Of a stretch of DNA of 64,000 nucleotides, positions 60,301 through 64,000 are shown piece after piece. Both the position numbers and the translations under genes were made by a program. The notes under the pieces were generated by a model. The model was not told the origin of the DNA and made no database searches. It was given only the letters and a program-made list of their open reading frames with translations. This DNA comes from Trichoplax sp. H2. Its lineage: Eukaryota > Placozoa > Uniplacotomia > Trichoplacea. Location of the stretch: NCBI GenBank assembly GCA_003344405.1, contig NOWV01000002.1, positions 372,001 through 436,000 of the forward strand, written 5' to 3'. Positions within the stretch are counted from its first letter, which is position 1. The number at the start of each line of letters is the position of its first letter.

Positions 60301-60559
60301 TCAGTGATATTGCAAAAAACTGCAAGAAAACTCTGGGATAAATAGCCTACAAGGACATTCATTAGCCTCTCGTGGATAGCAATATTGGCTCCAAGTGACT
60401 GTAGAATGCTTATTATGATTGATCATCATTGGACATTGTGAGATAATACATAGAATTGACCATCTTACCTCCATTTAAATTGGGTATACGATTGATCTTG
60501 TAGGAGATATCTGCTACTGAAGCAGAAAATTGTTGTTCGTAATTTTCAAACAAAGACAT
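57322..60559 (-). CDS. VTI1A: Qb-SNARE VTI1 (VTI1A-like)
   Basis: Tail-anchored SNARE of the Golgi, trans-Golgi and endosomes that pairs with syntaxins to drive vesicle fusion. Eight minus-strand exons: 60469-60559, 59936-59994, 58943-59053, 58070-58162, 57882-57966, 57718-57788, 57490-57551, 57322-57415; 666 nt, 221 aa (human VTI1A is 217). The N-terminal three-helix domain starts MSLFENYEQQFSASVADISY and contains IEQMDLEVRDAPSTARSEL and ETNFRKARVAL, close to VTI1A. The SNARE motif runs from about RTRLLENSDRINKSNNRL through ETEQVGADIMTNL to DLSKSNRVLQRM. The DRE Asp (about 160) sits where metazoan VTI1 has its central ionic-layer residue. The C-terminus is one hydrophobic anchor (about 197-217) ending in TKK. 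All junctions are in phase. A GTAC repeat zone begins about 160 bp upstream. Confidence 0.94.
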
Positions 60560-61043
60560 TGCACCTACAAATCGGGCATTCAAATTTTGTGCTTGGAAAA
60601 GAGGAAAAAGGACAAAAGCTGTTGGCCGGTTGTACCGATTGAGAGGGGAAACGCTGTACTTTTGGATTAGGGTTTACACTAGTTATTCTGTTTCCACTGA
60701 CTCCAATCCTATGGCACAGCCCTGTACTGCCAGTAGTACAGTATATTGTACAGTACTGTACAGTACAGTACGCGTGGTCAATACCGTACAATACATAGTA
60801 CGGTATCCACTAGAGGTTCAAGAACAATTTTTTCTTTCTTTTTCCTCAAGTGTAGAACTGATTAAAAAGGAAAAGTAACAAACATACAGTACACTGTTTT
60901 ACAACTGACTGACAGTGAGTTACTGATTGGACATTGTACTGTTCAGTGTACATAGTAGTTTCTTATATTTTGTAATTATACAGCATTCTAGTGCTTAGAA
61001 AAGCAGTTTCAGGTGCTCCAATATAATTACGTAACTACAGTGT
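60560..61043. other. VTI1 5' flank with GTAC palindromes
   Basis: Upstream of VTI1. The first 150 bp are unique; from about 60725 to 60800 and again at 60885-60960 the sequence is made of TGTACAGTAC-type palindromes. Open frames at 60546-60791 (minus) and 60630-60878 (plus) run through these repeats and are not credible genes. Confidence 0.55.
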
Positions 61044-61540
61044 ACAGTTGGTCAAACTTTGTAAAACCCTGCGTGTCCCTTCTGGCTCACCGTACTACAG
61101 TACTGTACTGTACTGTACAGTACTGTACTACATAGTGGTGTTACCCGAATAGTGAAGTGTTGATCAAGCAGCAGTCAGCAGCAAAATATAAAAGCGTAGT
61201 ATGACATCATTAGACATCATCTGCGATCTTGGATATCATGTTAGTCTCTAGTGTACTGTACAGTACACTAGAGACCCGCTATACTGTACAGTACATACTA
61301 CACTGTGCAGTTGGTCAAACTTTGTAAAACCCTGCGTGTCCCTTCTGGTTCACCGTACAGTACTGTACATACTACACATAGTACAGTACAGTAGTGTACA
61401 GTATAGTACTGTAATACTGGAACGTACTGTACTGTACTGTACTGTACAGTTTGGACGTACTACGTAGTGGTGTGACCCGAATAGTGTAGTGTTGATCTTG
61501 CAACAGTCAGCTGTCAGCAGCAAGATATAAAAGTGCGGTG
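61044..61540. repeat. Direct duplication carrying a TATA-like box
   Basis: Two related modules, about 61044-61195 and 61307-61534. Each opens with CAGTTGGTCAAACTTTGTAA, AACCCTGCGTGTCCCTTCTGG and TCACCGTA, passes through a GTAC-palindrome block, and ends with GTGACCCGAATAGTG-like sequence, TGTTGATC, CAGTCAGCAGCAA and ATATAAAAG. They start 263 bp apart; the second is longer because its palindrome block expanded. The ATATAAAAG that ends each copy is a good TATA-box match, pointing rightward. No downstream gene is recognised. Confidence 0.85.
61244..61275. repeat. Perfect 32-bp palindrome
   Basis: Each arm is GTCTCTAGTGTACTGT and its complement; all 32 bases pair. It lies between the two copies of the direct duplication. 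The first 13 bases also occur at 1234-1246, 60 kb away. Confidence 0.95.
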
Positions 61541-61547
61541 GCTCACA

Positions 61548-61758
61548 AAGGGAATACGCAAGATGTCATACGGAGCACAGTAACAAGCTTCGCATGCGTA
61601 CAGTACTTTTATGCTCAGGTCCCAGTGAAACAAGGAAGGGAATACGCAAGAAGTCATACGAAGCACTGTAACAAGGTACGCATACGTACAGTACTTTTAC
61701 GCTCAGTTCCCTGTCAAACAAGGAAGGGAATACAGTACGCAAGATGTCATACAGAGCA
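61548..61758. repeat. 88-bp tandem repeat, about 2.4 copies
   Basis: Units begin at AAGGGAATACGCA (61548), AAGGGAATACGCA (61636) and AAGGGAATACAGTACGC (61724), each 88 bp apart. Every complete unit contains GTCATACG, GCGTACAGTACTTTTA or CGTACAGTACTTTTAC, GCTCAG and GTGAAACAAGG or GTCAAACAAGG. The third copy stops at the GAGCAGG near 61758. A frame open at 61538-61780 runs through the array, but as repeat sequence it is weak evidence for a gene. Confidence 0.9.
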
Positions 61759-63928
61759 GGCTTCGGACATCATGTTTTGATTGATTTATTTGATATCACC
61801 ATTTTTGAACTGGAATATTAGTCCAGAACGTACAAATGTACTCACTAAGGTAGTCAGTGATGGGCTTCTCCATACACAAACTTGAAGTCAAGTGCTCAAC
61901 AGAGTGTATGTTGCTGGCGACTTTTGGGGCTAACTTCTTCCGAGTACAGATGCTAAAAAGGTTTTACATGGTGTATCTCAACCAATAGGAGATATGCTGT
62001 ATACGTGGTGGGCACCATTTTGGTTCAAATTAGGAGATTGACTTCACTACAGCAATAAAATAGTGCGAATGGGTAGCACTCGAAAGATGCGTATACTGTA
62101 ATGAGTACGATACTCGTATCTAGCGACAGATTCTATTCATAGGATTTCATACCTACGGTAGAAAGTAAATAATAATATTACTGTATACATGAACAAAATA
62201 AAAGGAATCATGAATACAGTACGTAATACAGTACTATTAATAACTCCAAAAAAATGACATCATTGAGTAATGTTATCCAATAAACTCTCTCAAGTATTAC
62301 CTGATGAAAATAAGAATAAAATGATTGCAAGCATTTTACTCCATTAATTTAAATCTGCACATTACTGTACTGTACAATTAATAGACGCAAATACGGCTAA
62401 ATGTCAGCGTACAGTAAGAAGCATAATTTGTTGAGCTCTAAACATACGATATTATTATGTGCTGATCGATTCTGCCGGCAGTTCATTATAAAATTTTAAA
62501 TGTCTGCAACAAGTCTCTTTATTGTATGTAAATGGTAACAGTTGGATAACAATGATAGAATATGAAAATATACATGGATCACTGGTAGAGAATTATTAAC
62601 ATTGTCTTATTTACCTTCGGTTTGTTACTCCATAATAAAAATGCCAAATCGTAGACCACATCGATTATATTAATCAAGCCAAGACGCAATCGGACAGGTT
62701 GTAATTAATATATTTTACCTTGAGTTTGTTTTGGAAATGATCGTTCAAAGTACTTGCGCCGATCCAAATCGATCACGAATGTGACACGTATGACGTATCA
62801 ATATTCAAAGCTTTAGCAAGTGTGTGCAGTATTGGAGATGCAATGTAGCGTAATATAAGGTAAAGTAAAAAGTACAAGTACGGTACGTGAAGTATCACCA
62901 GCGAGGGCTCCACTAGTTAATATTAGGAAAGCTATCAATGTATCTGAGGACCTTCTAGCAGGAAAGTGTGAGGACTATTGGAAGGTGAAGAGCTTTTCAT
63001 TACCATGATAATTTCATAGACATCGAAAGTAGCTATTATATTAATGCTAACGAGTAAGTTAATTATTCAATACATTTCAACTTGAACAGAATATGCTAGT
63101 ACGGGTATAATGCCCCCAAAATTCTTAAAATTTAGAATATATTTTGAACAAGAGGGACAGCATAACCATTGTTCTACTTTAATCATATGGCCAAAAGTCA
63201 ACATCCACTGATTTTATTGCGACAGATTTACATTCACAGGATACAAAATAATACGGCTGAAGATATAGGCATACGATACAGTAAAAACAGTAAATCGAAT
63301 ACTCTAGATTTTTCTGTCTCTACGTAGAGAAACGTATATATATATATATTAACAAGTAAATTAAATTATACTATTTGCATCCGTGTATTGCAGAAACCCA
63401 CATCAATTCGCAGTTATTATATACTTGTATAACTGTCTGAGACAATAGCATCGTTTTTGTTGGCATTCATAATCAATTTGAGTAAGCGACTATTCTATTT
63501 CACCGTTGGTATTGTATCCCAATGCAGTATCTACAGTACATTACATGACAGAAAAATCATGAAATTAAGCATCATTTAGTAATTCGTAATAATATCTCCA
63601 ACGTATGAGCATTGCGGAAATTTAAAATATTTCTCACATAATAAATACAAATCATACAAAGAGTTGGTGTTTCCTTGGATGCGTGTATTTGTAAAGTTAT
63701 ACTAGTAAGACCGTGAGTATTTACTAAAACATGCTGTAAGGTGGAGACCAGCGCCACACGCCTTCAATAGAAGAGTAGATCCACGCTTAACTTTTAATTG
63801 CAATACAATTGAGTGTCTTGACATTTCTATATCCAGATCCTTATCATCGTATATGCGTGTGATCATATGAACATTAAGGATGAATCATGACCTGGTAATA
63901 CCAGGCAATAAGAACTCTGTAGTTGTTG
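61759..63928. other. Intergenic, no gene recognised
   Basis: AT-rich DNA. Two minus-strand exon-like stretches were examined (near 62630-62690 and 63705-63824) and could not be supported. A TA repeat lies at about 63336-63350. It includes the 3' flank of the gene that enters from the right edge. Confidence 0.4.
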
Positions 63929-64000
63929 CTAATCTTCCATAAACACATTCTCAACCTCATCAACGCTGAATTCGCGATTTCGCTTACGCTCTTTACTGGT
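63929..64000 (-). CDS. C-terminal end of an unrecognised gene (partial)
   Basis: The last 24 codons (23 residues plus TAG) of a minus-strand frame that runs off the window. It is basic at first (SKERKRNRE), then FSVDEVENVFMED before the stop. The switch from a Lys/Arg run, typical of nuclear proteins, to an acidic helix looks like a real C-terminus, but I do not recognise the family. It could also be the last exon of a gene whose other exons lie beyond 64000. Confidence 0.4.
   Translation of the reverse strand, partial: TSKERKRNREFSVDEVENVFMED

Noticed and set aside
60546-60878. Open frames on both strands upstream of VTI1
   Set aside because: They run through GTAC repeats or overlap VTI1 exon 1 in another frame.
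62630-62700. Minus-strand exon-like stretch reading LINIIDVVYDLAFLLWSNKPK before a GTAAAT donor
   Set aside because: No acceptor AG and no in-frame ATG upstream before a stop, so it cannot be placed in a gene.
63699-63824. 41-codon minus-strand frame starting MSRHSIVLQLKVKRGSTLLL
   Set aside because: Short, with no recognised family and no clear splice partner; possible but unsupported.

Overview
This window looks like nuclear DNA of a very simple animal, most probably a placozoan (Trichoplax or a close relative). The sequence is AT-rich and each spliced gene is cut by several to many short GT-AG introns. The proteins are animal-like: sigma-class GSTs, UCP4, a TCF/LEF factor with HMG box and C-clamp, VTI1, TIM23, NAF1, DDX46 and NSMCE2. 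The species call is inference from this profile and was not checked by alignment. A run of 20 N at 37480-37499 shows that it is a draft scaffold.

Layout: two tandem sigma-class glutathione S-transferase genes on the minus strand (2832-4681 and 6951-9010); a tRNA-Pro(CGG) on the minus strand (10762-10833); DDX46/PRP5 in 32 exons on the plus strand (12075-20049); intronless NSMCE2/MMS21 on the minus strand (21322-21975); UCP4/SLC25A27 in 11 exons on the plus strand (23475-26809); NAF1 in at least 13 exons on the plus strand (28856-32710); TIM23 in 6 exons on the minus strand (33799-36464); a GTAC-rich minisatellite (36521-37905); about 12 kb with no recognised gene (37.9-50.2 kb); TCF/LEF in about 10 exons on the plus strand (50235-55311); VTI1 in 8 exons on the minus strand (57322-60559); another GTAC-rich repeat zone (60.7-61.76 kb); and the last codons of an unrecognised minus-strand gene at the right edge. 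I joined the exons by hand. In every complete spliced model the phases agree and the summed length is divisible by three, and the protein lengths are close to those of known family members.

The genes do not form a pathway. They are ordinary housekeeping genes (mRNA splicing, SUMO ligation in SMC5/6, mitochondrial import and transport, H/ACA snoRNP assembly, endosome/Golgi SNARE fusion, detoxification) plus one Wnt-pathway transcription factor. DDX46/NSMCE2, NAF1/TIM23 and TCF/VTI1 are convergent pairs.

The most unusual signal is non-coding. Clusters of TGTAC/GTACA palindromes, some perfect over 26-32 bp, lie just 5' of four genes (DDX46, NSMCE2, TIM23, VTI1), and one has expanded into a minisatellite of about 1.4 kb that starts about 60 bp from the TIM23 start codon. 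The second point of interest is that the assembled TCF/LEF lacks a recognisable beta-catenin-binding motif at its N-terminus while keeping a complete HMG box and C-clamp.
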